In this document: one piece after another, positions 1 through 6,475 of the stretch | How positions within the stretch are numbered: the first letter of the stretch is position 1 | Layout: the number at the start of each line of letters is the position of its first letter | From: Chloroflexota bacterium | Lineage (GTDB): Bacteria > Chloroflexota > Anaerolineae > Promineifilales > Promineifilaceae | Direction: 5' to 3' | Assembly (NCBI GenBank): GCA_963169155.1 | Contig: CAUJGI010000588.1 | Location: forward strand, 1-12,562 | DNA length: 12,562 bases | The notes under the pieces: model-generated | Databases searched by the model: none | Seen by the model: only the letters and a program-made list of their open reading frames with translations | What the model was told of the DNA's origin: nothing | Translations under genes and position numbers: made by a program

Positions 1-553
1 GCGCCCCAATCAGCCCCAAAACCAGGCAGATGATGATGCCGTTCCAGACAAAATCGGGCGTCCATTTGCGCCACGGCGCATCGGCCAGCCAGACGGGGTC
101 GATGGCCGGGTGCGCCGCCAGGAAGGCGTCCAGCTCGCCGCGCTCGTCATTGGTCAGGGCCAGGCTGCGCGGGTCGCTGCCCCACAGCAGCAGCAGCTCG
201 CCCAGGGTGTGGATGTGTTGTCTGGCCAGTTTGGCCTGGTGGGGAAAGTCGGTGAGGGGGAGGGCATGGAGGGGGTCGGGAACGGCCGTTAAAAATGCCT
301 CACGCCACCGCTGCCACGCCAGCCGAGAGACAATCCACGCGCCCAGGGCAATGCCGCTCACAATGATGATGCCATACCAGTAAACCGGCAGGCCTACAAT
401 TGAAAACGGGGATGGTTTGGGCATCGTGCCCGTCCACAAATGGGCCACAAACAGTATCGCCAGGGCTACCGCCCACACTGCGATCAAAATCCAATAAAGC
501 TCCACCCGTGGGCGGCGCAGCAGCTTTAGCCCGCCAGATGTGGATTCGCTCAT
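1..553 (-). CDS. lgt: Prolipoprotein diacylglyceryl transferase (Lgt), N-terminal part, cut by window edge
   Basis: Lgt transfers diacylglycerol from phosphatidylglycerol to the lipobox cysteine of prolipoproteins in the cytoplasmic membrane. The frame stays open from an ATG at 553-551 to the left edge, giving 184 residues. Residues 47-81 (SPFSIVGLPVYWYGIIIVSG and on) match the Lgt start FSIGP-x-x-x-x-WYG, and residues 167-184 (DFVWNGIIICLVLGLIGA) match the helix that leads into the GxRLxYVL motif. Two things are odd: an added N-terminal membrane helix at about 19-40, and about 75 extra residues (about 82-166) between these two blocks, where E. coli Lgt has a short linker. The start overlaps the stop of the upstream gene as ATGA, which points to translational coupling. 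The catalytic HGG region lies outside the window, so activity cannot be judged. Confidence 0.72.
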   Translation of the reverse strand, partial: MSESTSGGLKLLRRPRVELYWILIAVWAVALAILFVAHLWTGTMPKPSPFSIVGLPVYWYGIIIVSGIALGAWIVSRLAWQRWREAFLTAVPDPLHALPLTDFPHQAKLARQHIHTLGELLLLWGSDPRSLALTNDERGELDAFLAAHPAIDPVWLADAPWRKWTPDFVWNGIIICLVLGLIGA

Positions 554-1197
554 TCCCCGCCCTGCGCCTCTTGCTGGGCACTGTAAGCCTGCCGCCACAC
601 ATGAACCATGCGCTGCCCCAGCGTGATGTAGGTTGTCGCCGCCAGGATGATCAGCGCCACCTGGGGCAAATTCAGGAAAAGCAGGCCAATCATCACCACA
701 TAGCGCTCCACCCGGCTGGCAATGCCCACTTTGCAATCATAGCCCAGCGCTTCAGCCCGCGCCCGCGCATAGCTCACCATGATCGACCCGGTAATCGCCA
801 GGTAAGCCACACCCAGCATGACGGCATCTTCCTGATTCATGTAGAAGACAATAAAGCCGCCAAACAAAATGATTTCGGCCAGCCGGTCCAGCGTTGAATC
901 CAAAAACGCGCCAAAGCCGCCCTGTTTACGGCCCAACTTGCGGGCCAGCGCCCCGTCCAAGGCGTCCAGCGGGGCGATGAAAAACATCGACACCGCCGCC
1001 CAGGTCATGTGGCCGTTGGCGATGAGCCAGGCAAATAAAAAGTGCGACAACATGCCCACCACCGTCAGGGCATCGGGCGAAAAACGGTAGCGGGCCAGGT
1101 ACGTGACCACCGGATCGATGATGAAGCGGGTGTTGGCCCGCATGTGATCGGTTAACGTTTTACGTTCTTTGATAGGGGTAACAGGATTGGTATCCAT
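550..1197 (-). CDS. CDP-alcohol phosphatidyltransferase
   Basis: Membrane enzyme that swaps the CMP of a CDP-diacylglycerol-type donor for an alcohol phosphate to make phospholipid headgroups. The 215-residue protein carries the complete family motif: D78xxD81G82xxA85R86, then G96xxxD100xxxD104. Several hydrophobic helices surround it (about 45-62, 66-80, 107-121, 125-143, 166-190). The later stretch SYARARAEALG...VGIASRVERY resembles phosphatidylinositol-phosphate and archaetidylinositol-phosphate synthases more than PgsA, but the acceptor cannot be settled by eye. I chose the ATG at 1197 (MDTNPVTP), preceded by AAGGCGAG, over an in-frame TTG six codons upstream. The gene overlaps lgt downstream by 4 nt, so the pair joins lipid synthesis to lipoprotein modification. 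A TTGACA promoter lies about 200 nt upstream. Confidence 0.9.
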   Translation of the reverse strand: MDTNPVTPIKERKTLTDHMRANTRFIIDPVVTYLARYRFSPDALTVVGMLSHFLFAWLIANGHMTWAAVSMFFIAPLDALDGALARKLGRKQGGFGAFLDSTLDRLAEIILFGGFIVFYMNQEDAVMLGVAYLAITGSIMVSYARARAEALGYDCKVGIASRVERYVVMIGLLFLNLPQVALIILAATTYITLGQRMVHVWRQAYSAQQEAQGGE

Positions 1198-1265
1198 TTT
1201 GCTCGCCTTGTCCAATACGGCGGGACGTTCAAGTTAGTGGATCTTTGGGATCTAGTGGAGTTTGG

Positions 1266-1328
1266 CGTGAAACGTGATGCGTGAAACGCGTCAACTCTCT
1301 CGTCACGTTTCACGTTTTACGCTTCACG
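1266..1328. repeat. Hairpin repeat made of three forward and three inverted heptamers
   Basis: The left arm (1266-1288) reads CGTGAAA, CGTGATG, CGTGAAA, CG. The right arm (1306-1328) reads CGTTTCA, CGTTTTA, CGCTTCA, CG, which is the same 7-nt unit inverted. The arms match at 19 of 23 positions around a 17-nt loop. The element lies in the long leader between the probable promoter and the start of the CDP-alcohol phosphatidyltransferase gene. No T-run follows it on the minus strand, so it is not a simple intrinsic terminator. It could be a dispersed palindromic repeat or an mRNA structure. Confidence 0.75.
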
Positions 1329-1394
1329 GCTTGTCAACTCCCTGATTTCCTAAAAAGCCAAGGTTTTTTGGAATAGGATATTTTACTTTTGTGG

Positions 1395-1423
1395 ATGCTA
1401 TCTAAACTGCACCTTACTGTCAA
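1395..1423 (-). promoter_or_regulatory. Sigma-70-like promoter for the phosphatidyltransferase-lgt pair
   Basis: On the minus strand a perfect -35 TTGACA (1423-1418) is followed by a 17-nt spacer and a -10 TAGCAT (1400-1395), which matches 4 of 6 consensus bases. It sits just past the stop of the upstream phosphodiesterase gene and points at the phosphatidyltransferase gene. The implied leader of about 190 nt contains the 1266-1328 hairpin. Confidence 0.5.
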
Positions 1424-1450
1424 ATGACCCCACGCCCATCTCGATTGGCC

Positions 1451-2710
1451 CTACCAACCGTCCAGGCGAAAGCCCAGCCACGGCACGAGCATTTCGGCAT
1501 GGTTCATGCCGCCGTGCCGCCCAATCATTTTGTGCGCCGTGGGGCGCTCGGCCTCGGTGAACAGGCTGTAGCCATCGCGCATGATGGCCACCACATCGCC
1601 AAAGCGATCGGCGACCTTTTGCACCGCCTCACCAGGGCCAAATAGTCCGGCCTGGATGGCGTCTTGGGTGGCAACGGCCGTCATCATCCCGCCCAGCCTG
1701 GTGTTCAGGTAATCCAGCACCGCCTGCTGGCAGCCGTGGCGCGTGTAAAAGTAAACCACGCGCGGTTCGCCAGTGGGCTGCATAAACAGCATCTGCTCCA
1801 GCTGGGGATGCTCGGCCAGGAAGATCTGCTTCGACAGCGGCGTCAGCTCCTGCCCATGATCGGCGACGATGAAAAAGGCGGTGTCTTGCCGCGCCGCCGG
1901 GGTGAGGGACTCGAGGAGTTCCGTTTGCAGCTGGTAAAAAATGGCGTTGATTTCGGCAGCAACGGCCGTTCCCTGCCACGTATGATAATGGCTCAACGAA
2001 TCAATCGTCGGCCAGTAGGCGCTGACAAACAGCCGTTCACCCGCCCGTTTGTCCAGCAGTTCGCGCAGCTGCACCAGCATCTCGGCCAGGGTCACCGCCC
2101 CAATCGATTCGGTCACGCCGCGCCCATGCATCTTGCTCAACACCGAATCCACAATCTCGCGCCCCTTGAAGGCATAGGTAGCGATGCCGCTTTGGGCCAG
2201 CTGCTCCCCTACCCCAGGGCGCTGCAAAAACGTTTCCGGGTTCAGTCCGGCTTCAACCAGGGCATCCCTGGCCTTATAAAACAGCGGCGAAAAATCGAGC
2301 ATTCCCGCTGAGACAGAATATTCGGGAAAAAACAGGCGCAGTCCGGCCAGCCCGTGCTGTGCCGGGGCAAACCCGGTCCACAGGCTGCTCAGCGCCGCCA
2401 CCGTGGTGGAGGGGAAGATGGAGGTGAGCTGGTGGGTGATGGTGGCTTTGTGGGATACGGCCGTCACCAACCCCTGCCGCGCCTGGAACAAATTCCAGCC
2501 AAAGCCGTCCAGCGTTAGCAGCACCACCCGCTTAATGCCGCTGCCCAACGGCTGCCACAGCGCCTCCGGCAGTGCAGGTAAGCCAGCAAAAGGCGCGCCA
2601 AGCAGCGCCGCTACCGTGGCGGGCACATTGGCAATCGATCCACCCTCATAAGCGGGCAGGGTAAACTCAGCCAAAGGCAGGTTCAATTCGTTAACAGCAA
2701 GTTGGTTCAT
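1451..2710 (-). CDS. Alkaline-phosphatase-superfamily phosphodiesterase / nucleotide pyrophosphatase-like protein
   Basis: A 419-residue protein of the type I phosphodiesterase / nucleotide pyrophosphatase family (Pfam PF01663 type), hydrolases that use two metal ions. Metal and active-site residues can be seen in family order: D68 in LLTLDGFG, the nucleophile in FPSTTVAALSSLWTG (probably T103), D237 with H241 in TIDSLSHYH, D284-H285 in VADHGQ, and H399 in GRHGG near the C-terminus. No signal peptide or membrane helix is evident, so it is probably cytoplasmic, unlike many secreted relatives. The substrate is unknown. The start ATG at 2710 has only a distant purine stretch (AAGGGATGAAAG) before it. 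The gene stands alone, divergent from the AIM24-family gene. It contains three copies of the ACGGCCGT palindrome, each encoding Thr-Ala-Val. Confidence 0.85.
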   Translation of the reverse strand: MNQLAVNELNLPLAEFTLPAYEGGSIANVPATVAALLGAPFAGLPALPEALWQPLGSGIKRVVLLTLDGFGWNLFQARQGLVTAVSHKATITHQLTSIFPSTTVAALSSLWTGFAPAQHGLAGLRLFFPEYSVSAGMLDFSPLFYKARDALVEAGLNPETFLQRPGVGEQLAQSGIATYAFKGREIVDSVLSKMHGRGVTESIGAVTLAEMLVQLRELLDKRAGERLFVSAYWPTIDSLSHYHTWQGTAVAAEINAIFYQLQTELLESLTPAARQDTAFFIVADHGQELTPLSKQIFLAEHPQLEQMLFMQPTGEPRVVYFYTRHGCQQAVLDYLNTRLGGMMTAVATQDAIQAGLFGPGEAVQKVADRFGDVVAIMRDGYSLFTEAERPTAHKMIGRHGGMNHAEMLVPWLGFRLDGW

Positions 2711-2734
2711 GAAACACTTTCATCCCTTCACATT

Positions 2735-2743
2735 TGGTATAAT
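2735..2743 (+). promoter_or_regulatory. Extended -10 promoter for the AIM24-family gene
   Basis: TGG followed by TATAAT (2738-2743) forms an extended -10 element, TGnTATAAT. No good -35 lies 16-18 nt upstream, which is tolerated by extended -10 promoters. It sits 28 nt from the divergent phosphodiesterase start and about 108 nt before the AIM24-family ATG at 2851. Confidence 0.45.
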
Positions 2744-2792
2744 TTTAGACATCAAACCTGATTTGCATAGAACCAAACAACCAAAACCCCTA

Positions 2793-2828
2793 AACTGCAA
2801 AAAGGCACCGCCGAAAATATTTGCAGTT
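2793..2828 (+). promoter_or_regulatory. Perfect 9-bp inverted repeat in the leader of the AIM24-family gene
   Basis: AACTGCAAA (2793-2801) is mirrored exactly by TTTGCAGTT (2820-2828), separated by 18 nt. It lies downstream of the predicted promoter and ends 9 nt before the Shine-Dalgarno sequence AAGGAG (2838-2843). It could be a two-half-site operator or an mRNA hairpin next to the ribosome binding site. Confidence 0.55.
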
Positions 2829-2850
2829 CCTAAAAACAAGGAGTTGGAAA

Positions 2851-3534
2851 ATGCGTTACGAAATTAATGGCACCACCCTGCAAACCCTGGACATCTACCT
2901 CGATAGTGGCGAATCCGTCTTCACCGAATCCGGCGGCATGGCCTGGATGAAGGGCAATGTCGAGATGTCTACCAACACCCGCGGCGGGCTGCTCAAAGGG
3001 CTGGCCCGCAGCCTGGCCGGCGAATCGCTCTTCCTCACCACCTACACCAGCAAAGCAGGCCAGAGCATGGTCACCTTCACCCCCGAAGCGCCTGGATCCA
3101 TCATTCCCGTCTCGCTGGGCAACGGCGAGAGCCGCATTTGCCAGAAAGATGCCTTTATGGTCGCTCAGGATTCCGTTTCATTGGAGATTCATTTCCGCCG
3201 CAAGCTGGGTACTGGCCTCTTTGGCGGCGAGGGTTTCATTCTGCAAAAGATTACCGGTCCGGGCATTGCCTGGGTCGAAATTGCCGGTGAAGTCCGCGAG
3301 TACAACCTCCAGTCAGGCGAGACGATGAAGGTCGATCCTGGCCACATCGCCATGTACGAACCGTCCGTCAACTACGAGATTGAGCGCGTCAAAGGTGTGA
3401 AGAACATCCTGTTTGGCGGCGAAGGGCTTTTCCTGGCTACTCTCACGGGTCCTGGGCGCATCTGGCTGCAAAGCTTGCCGCTGGCCAACCTGGCCTCCAA
3501 GCTGATGCAGTACATGCCTACAAAATCCAGCTAG
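2851..3534 (+). CDS. AIM24 / TIGR00266 family protein
   Basis: A 227-residue soluble, beta-rich protein of the AIM24 family (PF01987, TIGR00266). The family hallmark is visible as an internal duplication: LFGGEGFILQKITGPG at 123-138 followed by W141, and LFGGEGLFLATLTGPG at 187-202 followed by W205. In yeast, Aim24 is a mitochondrial inner-membrane protein linked to cristae organisation; the bacterial function is unknown. The start ATG at 2851 is fixed by AAGGAG 7 nt upstream; a TTG ten codons earlier is in frame but falls inside the leader inverted repeat. The protein has no signal peptide. It is the only plus-strand gene in the window, has its own promoter, and converges on the ATP synthase genes. 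Confidence 0.9.
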   Translation: MRYEINGTTLQTLDIYLDSGESVFTESGGMAWMKGNVEMSTNTRGGLLKGLARSLAGESLFLTTYTSKAGQSMVTFTPEAPGSIIPVSLGNGESRICQKDAFMVAQDSVSLEIHFRRKLGTGLFGGEGFILQKITGPGIAWVEIAGEVREYNLQSGETMKVDPGHIAMYEPSVNYEIERVKGVKNILFGGEGLFLATLTGPGRIWLQSLPLANLASKLMQYMPTKSS

Positions 3535-3537
3535 AGA

Positions 3538-3709
3538 GTTTAGGGCAACATCAGTCAGGGTGCTTCGTCGCCTCGGCGCTTCGCGCCTGGCGACGTTAGA
3601 AGGGCGGGTTTTTTCAGATTTGGGGGTGTCCCACCCAAACCCTAAACATTCCCCCGCGCGGGGTGCGAAGCACCCTCGTGCGGGCAAGAGGTTTTGGCGC
3701 TGCGGCGCC
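3538..3709. repeat. Nested palindromes in the convergent gap
   Basis: This stretch has no coding potential but is dense in inverted repeats. GTTTAGGG (3538-3545) pairs with CCCTAAAC (3640-3647). AGGGTGCTTCG (3557-3567) pairs with CGAAGCACCCT (3666-3676). CGTCGCC (3566-3572) pairs with GGCGACG (3589-3595) around an inner GGCGC/GCGCC stem. CCCCGCGCGGGG (3652-3663) is a perfect palindrome, GGGTGC-GAA-GCACCC (3661-3675) is a hairpin, and GGCGC/GCGCC recurs at 3696-3709. It may be a palindromic intergenic repeat or an extended 3' structure of the AIM24-family transcript. Confidence 0.6.
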
Positions 3710-3728
3710 TCGTATTGACGACAATAAG

Positions 3729-3758
3729 AAAAAAAGCCAGGGAGTCCCTGGCTTTTTT
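3729..3758. terminator. Bidirectional intrinsic terminator
   Basis: AGCCAGGG (3735-3742) and CCCTGGCT (3746-3753) form an 8-bp stem with a 3-nt loop. The stem is flanked by A7 on the left and T6 on the right, so each strand has a U-run after the hairpin. It ends the minus-strand ATP synthase operon 38 nt after the atpF stop and can also end the plus-strand AIM24-family transcript. Confidence 0.92.
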
Positions 3759-3795
3759 ATCGGCTATTTGAATCTTCTCACACCTTAACGAGGGT

Positions 3796-4500
3796 TTAAG
3801 CTAAGGAATCTCGCATGGCGCTCATGCGTGAGGCCACGCTGCTGTCAACAACCTTATCCCCAACGCGAACAATCAAACCACCCAAAATCGCCGGGTTTAC
3901 TTTGAAGTTCACGGTTTCCAGGTTCAGCGCCTTCTTGATCTCCGCTTGTTCGGCGTCGGTCAACGGCAGGGCACTGGTAACATCGCCACTGGTGCCGATG
4001 AGCCGGGTGGCATCGGCAGGCACCTTGGCAAAGAAATCGGCAATGATGGCCCGCTGACGACTCACATCCAGAGATTCACCCACCAATTTATTGGCAGCCG
4101 CAATCGCGATTGAAGCCACCTGGCCACGCAGGTCGGCCAGAATCTGGTCGCGCTCGCCCTCGGCGTCTTTACGGGCAGAGGCCAGAATCTCTTTAGCTTC
4201 TTGGTTGGCCTGGGCAATGATGCCATTGGCCTGATTTTCAGCCTGAACGCTGGCGTCCTGACGCATCCGGGCGGCCTCGGCACGGGCTTCGTCGAAAATT
4301 TTCTTGGCATCGGCGTCAGCGTTGTCACGGGCAATGGCTGCCTGACGAGCATCTTCGAGGCCTTTGGCAATTTTTGCCTTTCGCTCATGCAAAACGCGCA
4401 GCAAGGGGCGATACACCAACCCTGTCAGCAACAGGATCAGGATGCCAATGCCAAAGATTTGCATCAACAGGTACCCAATGTTAATACCTAATGCTTCCAT
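3796..4500 (-). CDS. atpF: ATP synthase subunit b fused to the C-terminal domain of delta
   Basis: A 234-residue peripheral-stalk protein. Residues 9-29 are the membrane anchor, followed by YRPLLRVLHERKAKI and a long Ala/Glu/Lys-rich coiled coil to about 158, as in a normal b subunit of about 160 residues. From about 170 it continues as the C-terminal part of delta: DVTSALPLTDAEQAEIKKAL, then NPAILGGLIVRVGDKVVDSS, which matches the E. coli delta ending (VxSAxxL..., MAGVIIRAGDMVIDGSV). The helical N-terminal domain of delta that binds alpha is absent. Mycobacterial b-delta fusions keep a whole delta, so this is a shorter hybrid. The start ATG at 4500 is preceded by GAAGGAAGGA. It is the last gene before the terminator, 40 nt after atpE. 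Where, or whether, a full delta gene exists elsewhere cannot be seen. Confidence 0.9.
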   Translation of the reverse strand: MEALGINIGYLLMQIFGIGILILLLTGLVYRPLLRVLHERKAKIAKGLEDARQAAIARDNADADAKKIFDEARAEAARMRQDASVQAENQANGIIAQANQEAKEILASARKDAEGERDQILADLRGQVASIAIAAANKLVGESLDVSRQRAIIADFFAKVPADATRLIGTSGDVTSALPLTDAEQAEIKKALNLETVNFKVNPAILGGLIVRVGDKVVDSSVASRMSAMRDSLA

Positions 4501-4540
4501 TTGTTTATCCTTCCTTCGACTCTAAGCCAGCTATTCGTTA

Positions 4541-4789
4541 CTAGAGTACGAACAGAATAATCAAAGCCACAACAAGGGCGTAGATAGCAACCGCTTCCGC
4601 AAAGGCAATACCCAGAATCATGTTTGTCTGAATGTTACCACCTGCATCAGGGTTACGGGCGATACCTTGCACAGCACCGCTTACCAGAATACCAATACCG
4701 GCGCCAGCACCGATTGCACCAAACATAGCCAGGCCAGCACCAATCGCTTTCAGGCCATCTACCAACGCTAGAGCAGCTGCTTGATCCAT
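4541..4789 (-). CDS. atpE: ATP synthase subunit c (proteolipid ring)
   Basis: An 82-residue hairpin of two membrane helices that forms the rotating c-ring. Helix 1 has the glycine-rich packing motif (GAIGAGAGIGI, about 24-34), the polar loop is ARNPD (44-48), and helix 2 carries the ion-binding carboxylate E65 in FAEAVAIYALVV. E65 is followed by Ala and no Gln sits at the helix 1 ligand position, so the Na+ signature is missing and proton coupling is likely. The ATG at 4789 (MDQAA) is chosen because GGAGGA (4806-4801) lies 11 nt upstream; frames extending further upstream have no such support and would exceed the family length. It lies 131 nt after atpB and 40 nt before atpF. Confidence 0.97.
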   Translation of the reverse strand: MDQAAALALVDGLKAIGAGLAMFGAIGAGAGIGILVSGAVQGIARNPDAGGNIQTNMILGIAFAEAVAIYALVVALIILFVL

Positions 4790-4800
4790 AATGTTTATTA

Positions 4801-4806
4801 TCCTCC
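4801..4806 (-). promoter_or_regulatory. Ribosome binding site of atpE, in an A/T-rich leader
   Basis: GGAGGA on the minus strand, 11 nt before the atpE ATG, preceded by an A/U-rich purine tract. Together these resemble a translational enhancer, as expected for a subunit needed in many copies per complex. The site fixes the start codon. Confidence 0.8.
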
Positions 4807-4884
4807 AGGAAATATTTTTCTTTTCTGTTTTGGCAAAGATATGGATGATTCCAAAATCTTTATGGTTAACAAGACAAATTTCAT

Positions 4885-4906
4885 GCTGCGGCACAGTTAC
4901 CGCAGC
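4885..4906 (-). promoter_or_regulatory. Stem-loop in the atpB-atpE intergenic region
   Basis: GCTGCGG (4885-4891) and CCGCAGC (4900-4906) form a 7-bp GC-rich stem with an 8-nt loop, 15 nt after the atpB stop. No U-run follows. It may protect or process the atpE-atpF part of the mRNA so that more subunit c is made than subunit a. Confidence 0.5.
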
Positions 4907-4920
4907 TAAGTTTCAACCAA

Positions 4921-6135
4921 TTAGTGGTGGTCTTCATCCCCATGATGGCCGGTGGTGGCGCTAACCATAAAGATGAGCATGAGCAGACCAAATACGGCCG
5001 CTTGAATCAACCCCACAAAAAATTCCAGGCCAAAAAATGCCATGTTGGCAATTGGCAGCAGGAACGCCATGACAAACAAGAGCACCATACCCGCAAACAG
5101 GTTACCCAAAAGACGGAAGGCAAATGAGATAATCTTGGAGATTTCACTGATGAGCTCCAAAAAGCCAACCACCGGATCAATGGCCTTGATGGGATTTTTA
5201 GCCACTTCTTGCCCAAACCCCTTGGCAATAAAGGGGAAGAACTTAGAAAGGTAGCTGCGGGCACCCAGGTACTTAAAGCCATAATACTGCACCATCACCA
5301 TGGCGATCAGGGCGAAGGCCAGGGTGTAGTTCAGGTCCGTAGCGCCGGGGCGGAAAACAGGTACGATGGTCCAGTCAGCCGCTTCGCTGCTGTACCCAAC
5401 GGGGCGGCCTTCTTCGTCTGCTTCAGGCTCATCACTGGTGGCATTGGAAGAGGCGCGAACCAGCAGTCCGTTCACCCGCAAATCACCCAGGTTTTGTTCA
5501 TCGAACTCATGCTCTAAGACATGCAGAATTTCTTCTTCGGTCTCATGGCTCAGATGACCATCTTCCAGCGCAACCTCTACGCCATAGCGTGCTTCCAGAC
5601 CAGCCACATAGTCGGCAAAAGCCTGTTCACCGGCTGTTTCAGCCGTGGCCAGTTCATCTTCGATGACCTTGATCTCTTTTTCGGCATAGAAGTGGGGTTT
5701 GTACTCCCAAAAACCAATGCTATCCCAACCAGGGATGAGACCCATCCAGTTGGTGATCAAAATGATCATAATGAACGACATAAACCAGGGAAAGAAATCT
5801 TTGACTTTCGGACCGGCGATATTCTCGGCGAAGTTGTAGGCACCTTCAATCACCATTTCAAAGAAGTTGTAGAACCCGGTTGGTACTTCATCAGCCGTGC
5901 GGGAGCCGGAACGCAGGGCGAGTGCCAGAATAATTATCACTAACCATGCCATCACGGCAGAGGCAAACGTATTGGTCATGCCACCTAACAAGGTACCGAT
6001 TACTGGCCAATTCTGCGATCCAGGCCAAATTTCACCGGGGAGCTGAATAAACGGCCGTACAGGCTGAATAAACGGTACGAATGAGAGGGCAACCAAGCCA
6101 ATCACAAACAAGATAATAAAATATCGTTTTTTCAT
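4921..6135 (-). CDS. atpB: ATP synthase subunit a with a large acidic extracytoplasmic insert
   Basis: Stator channel subunit that passes protons to the c-ring. It has 404 residues, against about 240-310 for most homologues. Landmarks in order: a hydrophobic N-terminal segment (4-23), a membrane helix at about 55-75, the NWMGLIPG motif (129-136), TDLNYTLAFAL (266-276), the essential Arg in SFAFRLLGNLFAG (R341, E. coli R210), and Q378 in the last helix. The extra length comes mainly from residues about 142-262, between GLIPG and TDLN, which is the periplasmic loop in E. coli topology. That insert has about 30 Asp/Glu against 7 Lys/Arg and no hydrophobic helix. The C-terminus is His/Asp-rich (HHGDEDHH). 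The start overlaps the preceding gene as ATGA. Confidence 0.95.
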   Translation of the reverse strand: MKKRYFIILFVIGLVALSFVPFIQPVRPFIQLPGEIWPGSQNWPVIGTLLGGMTNTFASAVMAWLVIIILALALRSGSRTADEVPTGFYNFFEMVIEGAYNFAENIAGPKVKDFFPWFMSFIMIILITNWMGLIPGWDSIGFWEYKPHFYAEKEIKVIEDELATAETAGEQAFADYVAGLEARYGVEVALEDGHLSHETEEEILHVLEHEFDEQNLGDLRVNGLLVRASSNATSDEPEADEEGRPVGYSSEAADWTIVPVFRPGATDLNYTLAFALIAMVMVQYYGFKYLGARSYLSKFFPFIAKGFGQEVAKNPIKAIDPVVGFLELISEISKIISFAFRLLGNLFAGMVLLFVMAFLLPIANMAFFGLEFFVGLIQAAVFGLLMLIFMVSATTGHHGDEDHH

Positions 6136-6446
6136 GCTTGTTTTTCTTCCTCTTGTGCGAGTTGTTTGTCTGCTTGTGCCTGTTTTTTCATCTGTTCCAA
6201 CTGCCGCTGCATTCGCATTTGCATACGCAGGCCAATTTGGATCATCGCAAATAAGGTGACGGGGAAGCTCCCGACCAGAAAAACGATGGTAAGGACGTTG
6301 CCTGTATCAAAGACGCGATCCAGAAGGTAACCAGCGCCAAAGGCCAATCCAATCACGATGACTGCCGATGCAGACATCATACAGCCAATTTGACTAGCCA
6401 AATTGACCATAACGGCCGTTTGGTTTAACTGCGAATTATCAGACAC
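6132..6446 (-). CDS. AtpZ/AtpI-family ATP synthase accessory protein
   Basis: A 104-residue protein with two membrane helices (about 17-40 and 51-73). The glycine/aspartate motif FGAGYLLDRVF (36-46) is typical of the AtpZ/AtpI family (PF09527 type), small proteins that lead ATP synthase operons and help c-ring assembly or cation transport. The charged C-terminus (RQLEQMKKQAQADKQ...) is a probable cytoplasmic coil. The start is GTG at 6446, with only a weak purine stretch upstream; an internal ATG twelve codons later has no ribosome binding site. It is the first gene of the ATP synthase set and is translationally coupled to atpB by a 4-nt overlap. It contains one AACGGCCGTT palindrome. Confidence 0.85.
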   Translation of the reverse strand: MSDNSQLNQTAVMVNLASQIGCMMSASAVIVIGLAFGAGYLLDRVFDTGNVLTIVFLVGSFPVTLFAMIQIGLRMQMRMQRQLEQMKKQAQADKQLAQEEEKQA

Positions 6447-6475
6447 AATTTACTTTTTAAGTCGTGAGCTTGCGC

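Noticed and set aside
300..602. A 100-codon minus-strand frame overlapping the start of lgt
   Set aside because: The Lgt frame reading from 553 to the window edge has recognisable family motifs and an ATGA junction; this frame has neither.
1357..1371. A possible intrinsic terminator (CCAA/TTGG stem followed by T5 on the minus strand)
   Set aside because: The stem is only four pairs and A/T-rich, and it would lie downstream of the predicted promoter, inside the leader.
4541..4789. A Na+-dependent c-ring
   Set aside because: The residue after E65 is Ala, not Ser/Thr, and the helix 1 Gln ligand is absent, so a proton-binding site is more likely.
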